Shown one piece after another: positions 26,461 to 33,783 of a DNA stretch of 64,000 nucleotides (positions are counted from its first letter, which is position 1; the number at the start of each line of letters is the position of its first letter). Source of the stretch: Sphingomonas sp. S1-29 (lineage in GTDB: Bacteria; Pseudomonadota; Alphaproteobacteria; Sphingomonadales; Sphingomonadaceae); contig NZ_CP110678.1 in assembly GCF_026167545.1 (NCBI RefSeq), forward strand, positions 2,105,501 through 2,169,500. Direction: 5' to 3'. The translations under genes and the position numbers were made by a program. A model generated the notes under the pieces. It had not been told where the DNA came from. It searched no databases and saw only the letters and a list, made by a program, of their open reading frames with translations.

Positions 26461-26580
26461 CCGTTCGTCCTGAGTAGGGACTGAGCGAAGGCGAAGGCCC
26501 GTATCGAAGGACCTGCCCCAAACGGGCCGGTGCTTCGATACGCCGCTTCGACAAGCTCAGCGGCTACTCAGCACGAACGG
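26461..26580. repeat. GTTCG-family element with inverted ends overlapping the 3' end of speD
   Basis: The ends CCGTTCGTCCTGAGTAG (26461-26477) and CTACTCAGCACGAACGG (26564-26580) are inverted copies with one mismatch. Inside lie GTATCGAAGG and CTTCGATAC, again inverted, plus the shared TTCGACAAGCTCAG core. The right end forms the final codons and stop of speD. A related element is at 32525-32668. Confidence 0.85.
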
Positions 26581-26941
26581 GGGCTGGGATTACCCCGAAC
26601 CCCCGCGCGATCACCGTCTCGCTCGCCACGTGCCCACCAAACGCCGCCACGATCACCGCAAGCGCCGCCTGCGGATCGCAGCGCCGCCCGCACAGGAAGA
26701 TGTCGATCGCGGCATAGCGATGTTCGGGCCAGCTATGGATCGAGATGTGCGATTCGGCGAGCAGCGCCACCCCGGTCACCCCCTGCCCCGGCCCGAAGGC
26801 GTGGAGCCGAACGTCGAGCACCGTTGCCCCCGCCGCCGCGGCGCCGTCGCGCAGGGCACGCTCGACCAGCGCCAAGTCGTCGAGCCCGCTGCAATCGTGG
26901 AGGTCTGCAATCAGATGGCGGCCGTCATAGGGGGGGATCAT
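26564..26941 (-). CDS. speD: S-adenosylmethionine decarboxylase proenzyme
   Basis: A 125-residue bacterial AdoMetDC. It self-cleaves to form a pyruvoyl group and supplies decarboxylated AdoMet, the aminopropyl donor. The processing site is LAESHISIHSWPEHRYAAID with Glu63-Ser64. The start GRHLIADLHDC matches the family. It overlaps the preceding flavin oxidase by ATGA and is last in the operon containing the aminopropyltransferase that would use its product. The C-terminal VRAE and the TAG stop are encoded by the end of the palindromic element at 26564-26580, so the original end may have been altered. The cleavage residues are untouched. Confidence 0.93.
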   Translation of the reverse strand: MIPPYDGRHLIADLHDCSGLDDLALVERALRDGAAAAGATVLDVRLHAFGPGQGVTGVALLAESHISIHSWPEHRYAAIDIFLCGRRCDPQAALAVIVAAFGGHVASETVIARGFGVIPAPVRAE

Positions 26942-28548
26942 GTCAGGGCCTCATGCGCGTAGCCGATCCGCGCCATCGCCGCCTCGGCAGCGCGGGTGCC
27001 GTGATAGTGCGCTTCCTCGAAGATCGACAGCCCCGACAGGTCGCTATGCGCAAGGTAGAGCGGCGGCTCGGGCGCGAACGTCTTTGCCGCGCCCCAGACA
27101 TAGCCCGGCACCGGACGCGCCATCGCATGCCCCCAGCGCCATAATTCGATCCCGGTGATCGCATCGGCCATGTCGGGATGCATCGCCAGCAGATCGTCGC
27201 GCACGATCCGCTTCCATTCATCGGCGGGCCGTTCGAGCAGCAGGCGGCGGCCATTGGCGGGCGTCATGTCCGACAGCGGCAGATACCAGGTCAGCACGCT
27301 CTCGGCGCCCAGCGCACGCGACTGGTGGGTGGCGACGACATAGCCCAGCGAATTGCTGGTGGTCGACACATTGTCCCAGGCGAGCGGCACCCCCGCGCCG
27401 CCAGGAAGCCGCGACACGCTGATGTTGGCGACGAGCCACGGGGCATAGCTGCACGCAGCCGTATCGGGCAGTCCGGCGCAAATTCGTTTGGCAACGAACA
27501 ACGGCATCGCGGCGATCACCGCTGCCGCCCGCGTGCGGTGGGTGACGCCTTCACTGACGTCGAAATGATCGACATGGAAAGACCCATCGCCTTGCCGCTC
27601 GATCGCATGGACGATCCGCCCGGTCGCGATGTTGGCAGGGAACGCGGCCGCCATCGCCTGGGTCAGGCGGCCATTGCCCCCCGGCCAGGTCAGCACATTG
27701 TCCCCGACATCGCCCGCCGCAGCACCGCGCCGCCCCGCGAAATAATGGATGCCCGCCCAGGCCGACACCTGCTCGGGCTCGGTCCCATAATCGTCGCGCG
27801 TTGCATAGCGGACATGCGCGCGCAGCACCGGCGAGCGATAGCCACGCTCGTCTAGCCACTGACCGAAGCCGATCCGGTCGAGCGAGCGCCATTGCGCATC
27901 GCCCGAACTATAGGCGATCGGGGTCGCGAAGGCGGGCCGTCCGTCGCTGCCGGTCGCCGCCGAAAACGCGGCCATCTCGGCACCGAAGCGCGCAAGCTGG
28001 CGTTGATCTTCGGGCGTCAGTCCGGTGGTGGGCACCAGCCCCTCATGCCAGCGCCCGCGCCAGAACAGCCGCTCCTGCAGATCGGCGCACAATTGCTGCG
28101 GGTCATAGACGGGCAACCCGTCCTGCTCGCCAGTGATGATCCCCAGCCGGGTCAGCAGCTTGCGCAGTGCGCGTGCCTCGGCATTGGCGATCGGCAGGTA
28201 ATGCGCGCCCAGAGGATAGGCCGACACCCGATTGCTCCCCGACCGCGCATTGCCGCCCGCGACGTCCTCGAGCTCGAGCAGCCGGAAATCGCGATAGCCT
28301 GCCTCGTTGAGCGCCCATCCCGCCGCCAGCCCGGCGACCCCGCCGCCAGCGATGACGATTCCTGCCTCGTCGAACCGCGTGGGCGCGGGAAAACCCCCTT
28401 TGCGCAACCGATGCCCGCGTTCGAGATCGGCCCCCAGCAGCGCCCCCTGCGGCAAGGGTGCCTCGCGAAACGCATAGGCAGCCCCCGCCCCCGCTGCGGC
28501 GACCGCGCCCGCCCCCACGCCCAGAAAGGTGCGCCGGTCAGCCTTCAT
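26938..28548 (-). CDS. Tat-exported FAD-dependent amine oxidase-like protein
   Basis: About 536 residues. The N-terminus KADRRTFLGVGAGAVAAAGA is a twin-arginine signal. Next comes a Rossmann FAD motif (IVIAGGGVAGLAAGWALNEA) and a NAD/FAD amine-oxidase layout, with LLELEDVAGGNARSGSN near the flavin and DLSGLSIFEEAHYHGTRAAE near the C-terminus. By context, between a membrane aminopropyltransferase and speD, it may oxidise a polyamine or a polyamine-modified target in the periplasm; this is inference. The ATG at 28548 follows GGAGCC and opens the Tat signal. It overlaps the upstream gene by 11 bases and speD by four. Confidence 0.88.
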   Translation of the reverse strand: MKADRRTFLGVGAGAVAAAGAGAAYAFREAPLPQGALLGADLERGHRLRKGGFPAPTRFDEAGIVIAGGGVAGLAAGWALNEAGYRDFRLLELEDVAGGNARSGSNRVSAYPLGAHYLPIANAEARALRKLLTRLGIITGEQDGLPVYDPQQLCADLQERLFWRGRWHEGLVPTTGLTPEDQRQLARFGAEMAAFSAATGSDGRPAFATPIAYSSGDAQWRSLDRIGFGQWLDERGYRSPVLRAHVRYATRDDYGTEPEQVSAWAGIHYFAGRRGAAAGDVGDNVLTWPGGNGRLTQAMAAAFPANIATGRIVHAIERQGDGSFHVDHFDVSEGVTHRTRAAAVIAAMPLFVAKRICAGLPDTAACSYAPWLVANISVSRLPGGAGVPLAWDNVSTTSNSLGYVVATHQSRALGAESVLTWYLPLSDMTPANGRRLLLERPADEWKRIVRDDLLAMHPDMADAITGIELWRWGHAMARPVPGYVWGAAKTFAPEPPLYLAHSDLSGLSIFEEAHYHGTRAAEAAMARIGYAHEALT

Positions 28549-30070
28549 AGCGGCTCCACGCGGAATCAAACTCGCGCACCAGCACCTGGTTGTCGAGCCG
28601 GTTCACTTGCGTAGGGCGACGCGCCATGTCGGGCGGGAATTGGTATAGCTGCCGCTCGACCGCGGGCGTCAGGAACCGCCCGGTCGGAAAACGCGCTTCG
28701 ATCGGGATCGGACTGTTGGCGGCGAGCAGGAAGCCCCATTCGCCAAAGCTCGGCACATAGGCGTGATAGCCGCGCGTCACGAACCCTGCCGCCTCGAGCG
28801 TCGTCGCGACGGTCCAATAGGCGTTGGGGGCGATCAACGGCGAGGTGCTCTGCACCACCATCATCGCGCCGGGAGCGAGCAGCCGGCGGACCTGATTGTA
28901 GAAGCTTTCGGTATAGAGCTTGCCCACCGAATAATCGACCGGATCGGGGAAATCGACGATGATCGCGTCATAGCGATCGGTCGCCTCGCGCACCCAGCGA
29001 AAGCCGTCGTCGTTGATCACGGTCATGCGCGGATCGGACAGCGACCCCTGGTTCATCCGCGCGAGCGTGCCGGTGTCGCGAAACAGCCCGGTCATCGCGC
29101 CGTCGAGATCGACCAACGTCACCTTCTCGACACTGGGATAGCGAAACACTTCGCGCGCCGCCAGGCCATCGCCGCCGCCAAGGATCAGCACGTTGCGCGG
29201 ATTGCTGACGCGGCCGAGCGCGGGATGCACCAGCGCCTCGTGATAGCGATATTCGTCGCGCGACGAGAATTGCAGATTGCCGTTGAGGTACAGCCGCAGA
29301 TCATCGTCGCGGCGGGTGAGCACGATCCGCTGGAACCGGCTCGACTTGGCGTAGATGATCGGCTCGCCATAGCCCGCAACCTCGCCCATCCGCTGCAACC
29401 GATCGGAGGCGAAGAACCCCGCCGCCAGCGCCGCCAGAATCACCACCGCCGCCACCTTTTCGCCGCGCAGTCCGCTGGCGCGCGGGAGCGCGAACAGCAC
29501 CGCGAGCGCGACCGCTGCATTGGCGAAGCCGAACAGGAAGCCGGTGCGGATCATCCCCAGATGCGGCATCAGGACCAGGGGGAAGAGCAGCGAGGCGAAC
29601 AGCGCGCCGACATAGTCGAAGGTGAGGACGCTGGAGACGACTTCGCGAAAGTCGAAATCCTTGAGGATGCGGATCAACAGCGGGATTTCGAGCCCGACCA
29701 GGAAGCCGATCGCGAGCACGATGCCATACAGGGTGATGCGGAAATGATCGATCAGCGGGAACAGCAGGAACAACGCCGCCGCCGAACAGCCGCCGATGAT
29801 CGCGATCAGCAATTCGACGCGGACGAACAGCCGCAACTCGCCGTGCTTCACATAGCGCGAGCACCAGCTGCCGATCCCCATCGCGAACAAATAGCTGCCG
29901 ATGACGGTCGAGAATTGGGTGACGCTGTCGCCCAGCAGATAGCTGGCGATCGTGCTGGCGAGCAGTTCGTAGATCAGCCCGCAGGTCGCAACGACGAAGG
30001 CCGAGACCAATAACGCCCCCGCCGGTGCCGTCAGCTTGGCGCGCGGCGTGGCGGGGTCCGAATCAGCCAT
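28538..30070 (-). CDS. Membrane-embedded polyamine aminopropyltransferase (spermidine synthase-like)
   Basis: 510 residues. The first ~210 hold about six or seven membrane segments (GALLVSAFVVATCGLIYELL, TVIGSYLFAMGIGSWCSRYV). The C-terminal ~280 form a spermidine-synthase domain: LYLNGNLQFSSRDEYRYHEA, the AdoMet motif VLILGGGDGLAAREV, VDLDGAM and the catalytic region DFPDPVDYSVGKLYTESFY. The transferase face should be cytoplasmic and use decarboxylated AdoMet from SpeD. Standard soluble spermidine synthases lack the membrane part, so the acceptor may be membrane-bound. The ATG at 30070 is chosen; it overlaps the DUF350 gene by eight bases. Confidence 0.9.
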   Translation of the reverse strand: MADSDPATPRAKLTAPAGALLVSAFVVATCGLIYELLASTIASYLLGDSVTQFSTVIGSYLFAMGIGSWCSRYVKHGELRLFVRVELLIAIIGGCSAAALFLLFPLIDHFRITLYGIVLAIGFLVGLEIPLLIRILKDFDFREVVSSVLTFDYVGALFASLLFPLVLMPHLGMIRTGFLFGFANAAVALAVLFALPRASGLRGEKVAAVVILAALAAGFFASDRLQRMGEVAGYGEPIIYAKSSRFQRIVLTRRDDDLRLYLNGNLQFSSRDEYRYHEALVHPALGRVSNPRNVLILGGGDGLAAREVFRYPSVEKVTLVDLDGAMTGLFRDTGTLARMNQGSLSDPRMTVINDDGFRWVREATDRYDAIIVDFPDPVDYSVGKLYTESFYNQVRRLLAPGAMMVVQSTSPLIAPNAYWTVATTLEAAGFVTRGYHAYVPSFGEWGFLLAANSPIPIEARFPTGRFLTPAVERQLYQFPPDMARRPTQVNRLDNQVLVREFDSAWSRYEG

Positions 30071-30275
30071 GAATTGCCGCAGCAATGATCAGCGCGAGCC
30101 CCAGCGCCATCGCCGCGGTGACGATCGCGACGCCGATGTTGCGCTGGTCGTGGATCTCGTTCCACAACTTGCCCGGGGTCAGCTTGTCGAGCACCCAGAA
30201 GCCCACCGCGAAGACGATCATGCCGATGCCGGCATAGAGCAGGGTGTTGAGCAGGACGGGGAGTGTCGTGACCAT
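30063..30275 (-). CDS. DUF350 family membrane protein (YjfL-like)
   Basis: A 70-residue protein with two membrane segments (LLNTLLYAGIGMIVFAVGFW and IVTAAMALGLALIIAAAIHG) and a short polar loop DKLTPGKLWNEIHDQRNIG. This is a single DUF350 unit; E. coli YjfL has two. DUF350 genes are repeatedly found beside SPFH, DUF4178 and polyamine genes, as here. Function unknown. It lies 12 bases after the 55-residue gene and overlaps the aminopropyltransferase start. Confidence 0.88.
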   Translation of the reverse strand: MVTTLPVLLNTLLYAGIGMIVFAVGFWVLDKLTPGKLWNEIHDQRNIGVAIVTAAMALGLALIIAAAIHG

Positions 30276-30287
30276 GTGTCGTGTCCC

Positions 30288-30455
30288 TTATTTATGCGTG
30301 GGAATGAAGATGATGCCGCCACCGCCGCCGGTGCGCGTCCCCTGCACCGGGCGGCTGGCATCGGCAAAGGGCGACCAGGCGTAGTTGGTCGCGAACAGGA
30401 ACGCGGCGGCGATTCCGGCGCACCACAGGCCATAGAACAGGATACCGCTGCGCAT
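30288..30455 (-). CDS. Small membrane protein of the SPFH/polyamine operon (55 residues)
   Basis: The minus strand encodes MRSGILFYGLWCAGIAAAFL followed by FATNYAWSPFADASRPVQGT, a Gly-rich stretch and IIFIPTHK, then TAA. One membrane segment lies at about 5-22, with the tail probably periplasmic. Support for a real gene: its ATG overlaps the stop of the DUF4178 gene (TGATG), it fills the gap exactly, and DUF350 starts 12 bases after its stop. I recognise no named family. Confidence 0.75.
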   Translation of the reverse strand: MRSGILFYGLWCAGIAAAFLFATNYAWSPFADASRPVQGTRTGGGGGIIFIPTHK

Positions 30456-31828
30456 CAGTCTTCCTCATCGCTAAGCACGGGGGCGAAATCGCTTTCGCCG
30501 GTGCGTGTCGATTCGAACGCGGCGTGGCGGATCAGGCCGATCAGCAGCGGGATCGCGATCAGGAACAGCGCCAGGACCAGCACGCCGCCCTGGAACCGGG
30601 TGGTTCGCACCTCGATCTGCAGTTGCGGCGGCTCGCCACCGTCGCGGCGCCAATCGGGCGCTGCCGGCTGCGGCGCCGCCGCACCACCGCCGCCGAAGAA
30701 ATCACCGGGGTTCGATCCGCCATTGAGCGGCGCGGTCGGATCGACCCAGACATTGCCGCGATACGACACGATCAGGTCATAGGTGCCCGCGGGCACCGCG
30801 GCGAAGCTGGCGCCGGTGCTGCGCGACCCCTCGCTCCAGCTGCCATCGGTATCGCGCCCCGAATAGGCTTCGGCCGCTTTCGACGCGGTATAGGCCTTCT
30901 GGTCGGCGCGGCTGACCAACGCGTAGTTGATATCGACCCAGCCGTTCGACAGCGCGGGCACCCGCGTCTCGATCTTCACCCCCTGGCGCGCGCGCGCCAG
31001 CGTGAAGGGGCCGAGCGTCGCTTCCTGCTCGCTGCCGTCGGCGGCGATCGGCGCGGTGCCGGTGAATACCGTGCCCCCGCCGCCGCTGAAGATCGCCACC
31101 CCCAGCAGCACCGCGATGGCGAGCAGCGCGACGACCAGCCCTTGCTTGAGCCAGCCGACATGCGGCGAAGGCTGGTGCGGCAGCGGCGGCGAAGGCTTGG
31201 GGTTGGCGGTGACCCCGAACGCCTTCATTTCCTTGGGATCGAGCAGCTCGGACAGCGACCAGCTGACTTCGCGGTCGTCGGCCTCACGCGACAGCATGAA
31301 GCCCGGCCGGACCCAATCGTCGGTGCGGACGGTCTCGCCGCGCTTCACCCGCCAATAAAATTCGCCGACGACATAATCGACCTGCGCGGTGCCGTCGGCG
31401 AAGAAGGGCTTGTAGCGCTTGCCGTCGAGCGTGATCCCGCCGTCATGCCCGGGCACCACGGTGAGCAGCTCGCCGAAGCTCCAGCCGCCGCGATTGGCGA
31501 TCAGCCAGCGATAACCGTGATAGGGGTTGAAGAGGAGATATTCCTCCCAGCCATATTGGCCGCGCTCGCTGCGCGCGAGATAGCCGATCGCCTCCCATTC
31601 GACCCCGCGCAGCGTGCCACGCGTGCCCAGCGGTATCTCGAGCCGCGCCGCCGCCTCGTGATATTGCGTGACCAGCTTCACGTCTGGCTGCGACACGTCG
31701 AGGATGCTCGAACAATATTGGCACGCGATCGTCACGGTATAGCCCGCGGCGCGCACCGCGAGCGTACCGCCGCACGACGGACAGCTCAGCGCCTTGGCGG
31801 CGGGGGCGGGCGGGGCGGCGTCAGCCAT
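30455..31828 (-). CDS. DUF4178 protein with zinc ribbons and two membrane segments
   Basis: 457 residues. The N-terminal zinc ribbon is LSCPSCGGTLAVRAAGYTVT followed by IACQYCSSILD. A DUF4178 domain spans about 55-200 (LGTRGTLRGVEWEAIGYLAR, WEEYLLFNPYHGYRWL, FGELLTVV). A first membrane segment (GLVVALLAIAVLLGVAIF) is followed by a beta-rich region at about 270-380 and a Gly/Pro linker. A second membrane segment (VLVLALFLIAIPLLIGLI) leads to an acidic tail SDEED. It is probably an inner-membrane protein with the ribbon in the cytoplasm. The ATG at 31828 overlaps the upstream paralogue's stop. Function unknown; the neighbourhood suggests envelope stress or polyamine modification. Confidence 0.88.
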   Translation of the reverse strand: MADAAPPAPAAKALSCPSCGGTLAVRAAGYTVTIACQYCSSILDVSQPDVKLVTQYHEAAARLEIPLGTRGTLRGVEWEAIGYLARSERGQYGWEEYLLFNPYHGYRWLIANRGGWSFGELLTVVPGHDGGITLDGKRYKPFFADGTAQVDYVVGEFYWRVKRGETVRTDDWVRPGFMLSREADDREVSWSLSELLDPKEMKAFGVTANPKPSPPLPHQPSPHVGWLKQGLVVALLAIAVLLGVAIFSGGGGTVFTGTAPIAADGSEQEATLGPFTLARARQGVKIETRVPALSNGWVDINYALVSRADQKAYTASKAAEAYSGRDTDGSWSEGSRSTGASFAAVPAGTYDLIVSYRGNVWVDPTAPLNGGSNPGDFFGGGGAAAPQPAAPDWRRDGGEPPQLQIEVRTTRFQGGVLVLALFLIAIPLLIGLIRHAAFESTRTGESDFAPVLSDEED

Positions 31829-32489
31829 TCGCCGGGATCGCCCAGCCATCGATCGCGCGCAACCCCGCCGGCTGCAGCTCGGCGAGCGTCACGTAGCGCC
31901 CGTCATAGAAATGCGCCTCGTCGCCATCGCGCTGCATGTTGGCGACGCGTCCCGAAGTCGTGCGGAAATCGACCGAATAGATCCGCCATCCCGGCGGCGC
32001 GGTGAAGGGCAGTTCGCCCTCGGCCGCGATGCATTCGACCTCGCGCGCGTCGGCGACCGTCAGCATGTCGTCGTCGAGCTTTATCCGGTCGCCGATCGGC
32101 GCGTCGGCACCGCGCTGGATCGCCATCAACACCGGCGACTGGACCCTGGGCATCGGCCGTTCGAAGGTCATCATGAACTGCCCCATCGCCTCACCCAGCC
32201 AGCCAAAGCCGCTGTCGCCGAACAGGCACAGCCATTCGTTCCACGATCCGTCGGTCCACGACCAGCGCACGCGACCGACGATCTCGAACGGCTTGCCATC
32301 GAAGCGCCCGCGCGTACCGATCTGCAACGGACTGACATCGAACGGCAACGCCGCCTGCACCCCCACGATCGCCACGCCCGCATCGCTGCGCACCAGCATC
32401 GACCGGCAATGGTCGCACACGCGATCGGGCAGCCCCGCCGAGCGGAAGGTGACCGGGGCGCCGCAATTGGGACAATCGATGGTCAGCAT
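31821..32489 (-). CDS. DUF4178 protein with N-terminal zinc ribbon (soluble paralogue)
   Basis: 222 residues with no membrane segment. The zinc ribbon (MLTIDCPNCGAPVTFRSAGL then RVCDHCRSMLVRSD) is followed by a DUF4178 domain (IGTRGRFDGKPFEIVGRVRW, NEWLCLFGDSGFGWLGEAMG) and a second beta domain (YSVDFRTTSGRVANMQ, HFYDGRYVTL). It is a shorter relative of the next gene and they probably arose by duplication. The ATG at 32489 follows TTGGAAAA. The open frame's extension to 32519 runs toward the repeat upstream and is not supported. Confidence 0.87.
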   Translation of the reverse strand: MLTIDCPNCGAPVTFRSAGLPDRVCDHCRSMLVRSDAGVAIVGVQAALPFDVSPLQIGTRGRFDGKPFEIVGRVRWSWTDGSWNEWLCLFGDSGFGWLGEAMGQFMMTFERPMPRVQSPVLMAIQRGADAPIGDRIKLDDDMLTVADAREVECIAAEGELPFTAPPGWRIYSVDFRTTSGRVANMQRDGDEAHFYDGRYVTLAELQPAGLRAIDGWAIPANG

Positions 32490-32524
32490 GGATTTTCCAA
32501 TAGGCTCGCCGGCCGCCACTCAAC

Positions 32525-32668
32525 CCGTTCATGCTGAGTAGAGACCGAGTAGCCGCACAGCGGCGTATCGAGGGCTCGTATCGAAGCACCGCCCCTCGCC
32601 AGCCTCCTTCGATACGCCGTCTCGATACGCCCCTGCGGGGCTACTCGACGGCTACTCAGGACGAACGG
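32525..32668. repeat. GTTCG-family element inside the SPFH/polyamine operon
   Basis: CCGTTCATGCTGAGTAG at 32525 and CTACTCAGGACGAACGG at 32652-32668 are inverted ends. Inside are several GTATCGA/TCGATAC inversions. It occupies most of the 214-base gap between the SPFH gene and the first DUF4178 gene. Read from the minus strand it could fold into a long stem, and might reduce expression of the downstream genes relative to SPFH. Confidence 0.85.
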
Positions 32669-32703
32669 CAACTTCGAGCGCGGCGCGGGCGGCAAGCGTG
32701 TAG

Positions 32704-33705
32704 CTACCGGATCCGCCCCAGCAATTCGGTCTTCTTGGCGTCGAAATCGGCCTGGGTGATCGCGCCGATCGTCAGCAGCTTGTGGAGCTTTTCGATCTGG
32801 CCATAGGCGTCCTCGCTCGCCACCGGGGCGGGTGCGGCGCCACCGCCGGCACCGCCGCCGAGCGCGCCCGCCATCGCCTGGCCCATCGCCATGCCCGCGC
32901 CCGCGCCGACGCCCAGACCGGCGATCCCGCCTTCCTGGTTCGCCGCTTTTTCGATCGCGTCGCCGCTCTGGAACTTCACGAACCGGTCGAGGTCGCCGAC
33001 GACGCGCATCGACGATGCCTTGTCGAGATATTTCTGGACTTCCTCGGGAAGCGAGACGCTCTCGACGAAGAAGGTCTGGCACGACAGCCCCCATTGGGTG
33101 AAGGCGGGCTGGACCATTTCCTTGAGCCGATCGGACATCGCCGCCTGGTCGGCCGCCATGTCGACAAAACCGAATTCGCTGCGGCCGAGCGAGGTCGCAA
33201 GCTGCGTCGCGATCGCGCTACGCAGTTGCTGCTCGACATCCTCGACGCGGACGCGCTCGAGCGTGCCCATCAGCTTGGCCTGGAACACCGGCGGCTGTTC
33301 GATGCGGAAGCTGTAGCCGCCGAACGCGCGGATGCGCAGCGGGCCGAACTCCTTGTCGCGGACCGTTACCGGCTGCGACGTCCCCCATTTATGCCCTGCC
33401 TGCTCCTTCTGCGTGAAGAACAGCACGTCGGCCTTGAAAGGCGACTGGAAGCCTTTGTCCCAATTTTGCAGCGCGGTGAGCAGCGGCAGGTTCGACGTTT
33501 CGATCGTATGCATGCCCGGCCCGAACGCATCGGCCATCTGCCCTTCGTTATAGAAGAACGCGACCTGCCCCTCGCGCACCGTCAGCGCGGCACCGTTCTG
33601 GATCTCGCGATCCTCCATCGGATAGCGCATCGCCAGGTCGCCGGGCTCCTCCACCCAATCGATGACGTCGACGAATTGCTTCTTGAGGAAATCGAGAATG
33701 CCCAT
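32704..33705 (-). CDS. SPFH domain protein with C-terminal SHOCT domain (YdjI-like)
   Basis: 333 residues and no membrane segment, though the N-terminus MGILDFLKKQFVDVIDWVEE could be amphipathic. A SPFH/band-7 domain spans about 20-230 (ALTVREGQVAFFYNEGQMAD, GPGMHTIETSNLPLLT, RAFGGYSFRIEQP). Then come the helical region VQKYLDKASSMRVVGDLDRF, a Gly/Ala-rich linker and a SHOCT domain at the end (QIEKLHKLLTIGAITQADFD). SPFH proteins oligomerise on membranes. It is the first gene of an eight-gene operon, with a perfect 24-bp dyad 28 bases before its ATG. Confidence 0.92.
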   Translation of the reverse strand: MGILDFLKKQFVDVIDWVEEPGDLAMRYPMEDREIQNGAALTVREGQVAFFYNEGQMADAFGPGMHTIETSNLPLLTALQNWDKGFQSPFKADVLFFTQKEQAGHKWGTSQPVTVRDKEFGPLRIRAFGGYSFRIEQPPVFQAKLMGTLERVRVEDVEQQLRSAIATQLATSLGRSEFGFVDMAADQAAMSDRLKEMVQPAFTQWGLSCQTFFVESVSLPEEVQKYLDKASSMRVVGDLDRFVKFQSGDAIEKAANQEGGIAGLGVGAGAGMAMGQAMAGALGGGAGGGAAPAPVASEDAYGQIEKLHKLLTIGAITQADFDAKKTELLGRIR

Positions 33706-33732
33706 GGTCGAGACCTTTCGCTAGTTGCGTGC

Positions 33733-33756
33733 AGTGTATCGCCTATACGATACACT
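33733..33756. promoter_or_regulatory. Perfect 24-bp dyad between divergent operons, probable operator
   Basis: AGTGTATCG (33733-33741), spacer CCTATA, CGATACACT (33748-33756). It is the only strong dyad in the 78-base region between the SPFH operon (minus) and the DJ-1/PfpI gene (plus). It is placed to control both. The arm type resembles operators of TetR-class repressors, but no regulator gene lies beside it. Confidence 0.75.
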
Positions 33757-33783
33757 TTAAACCGAAATCGGACCGAGGACCGG

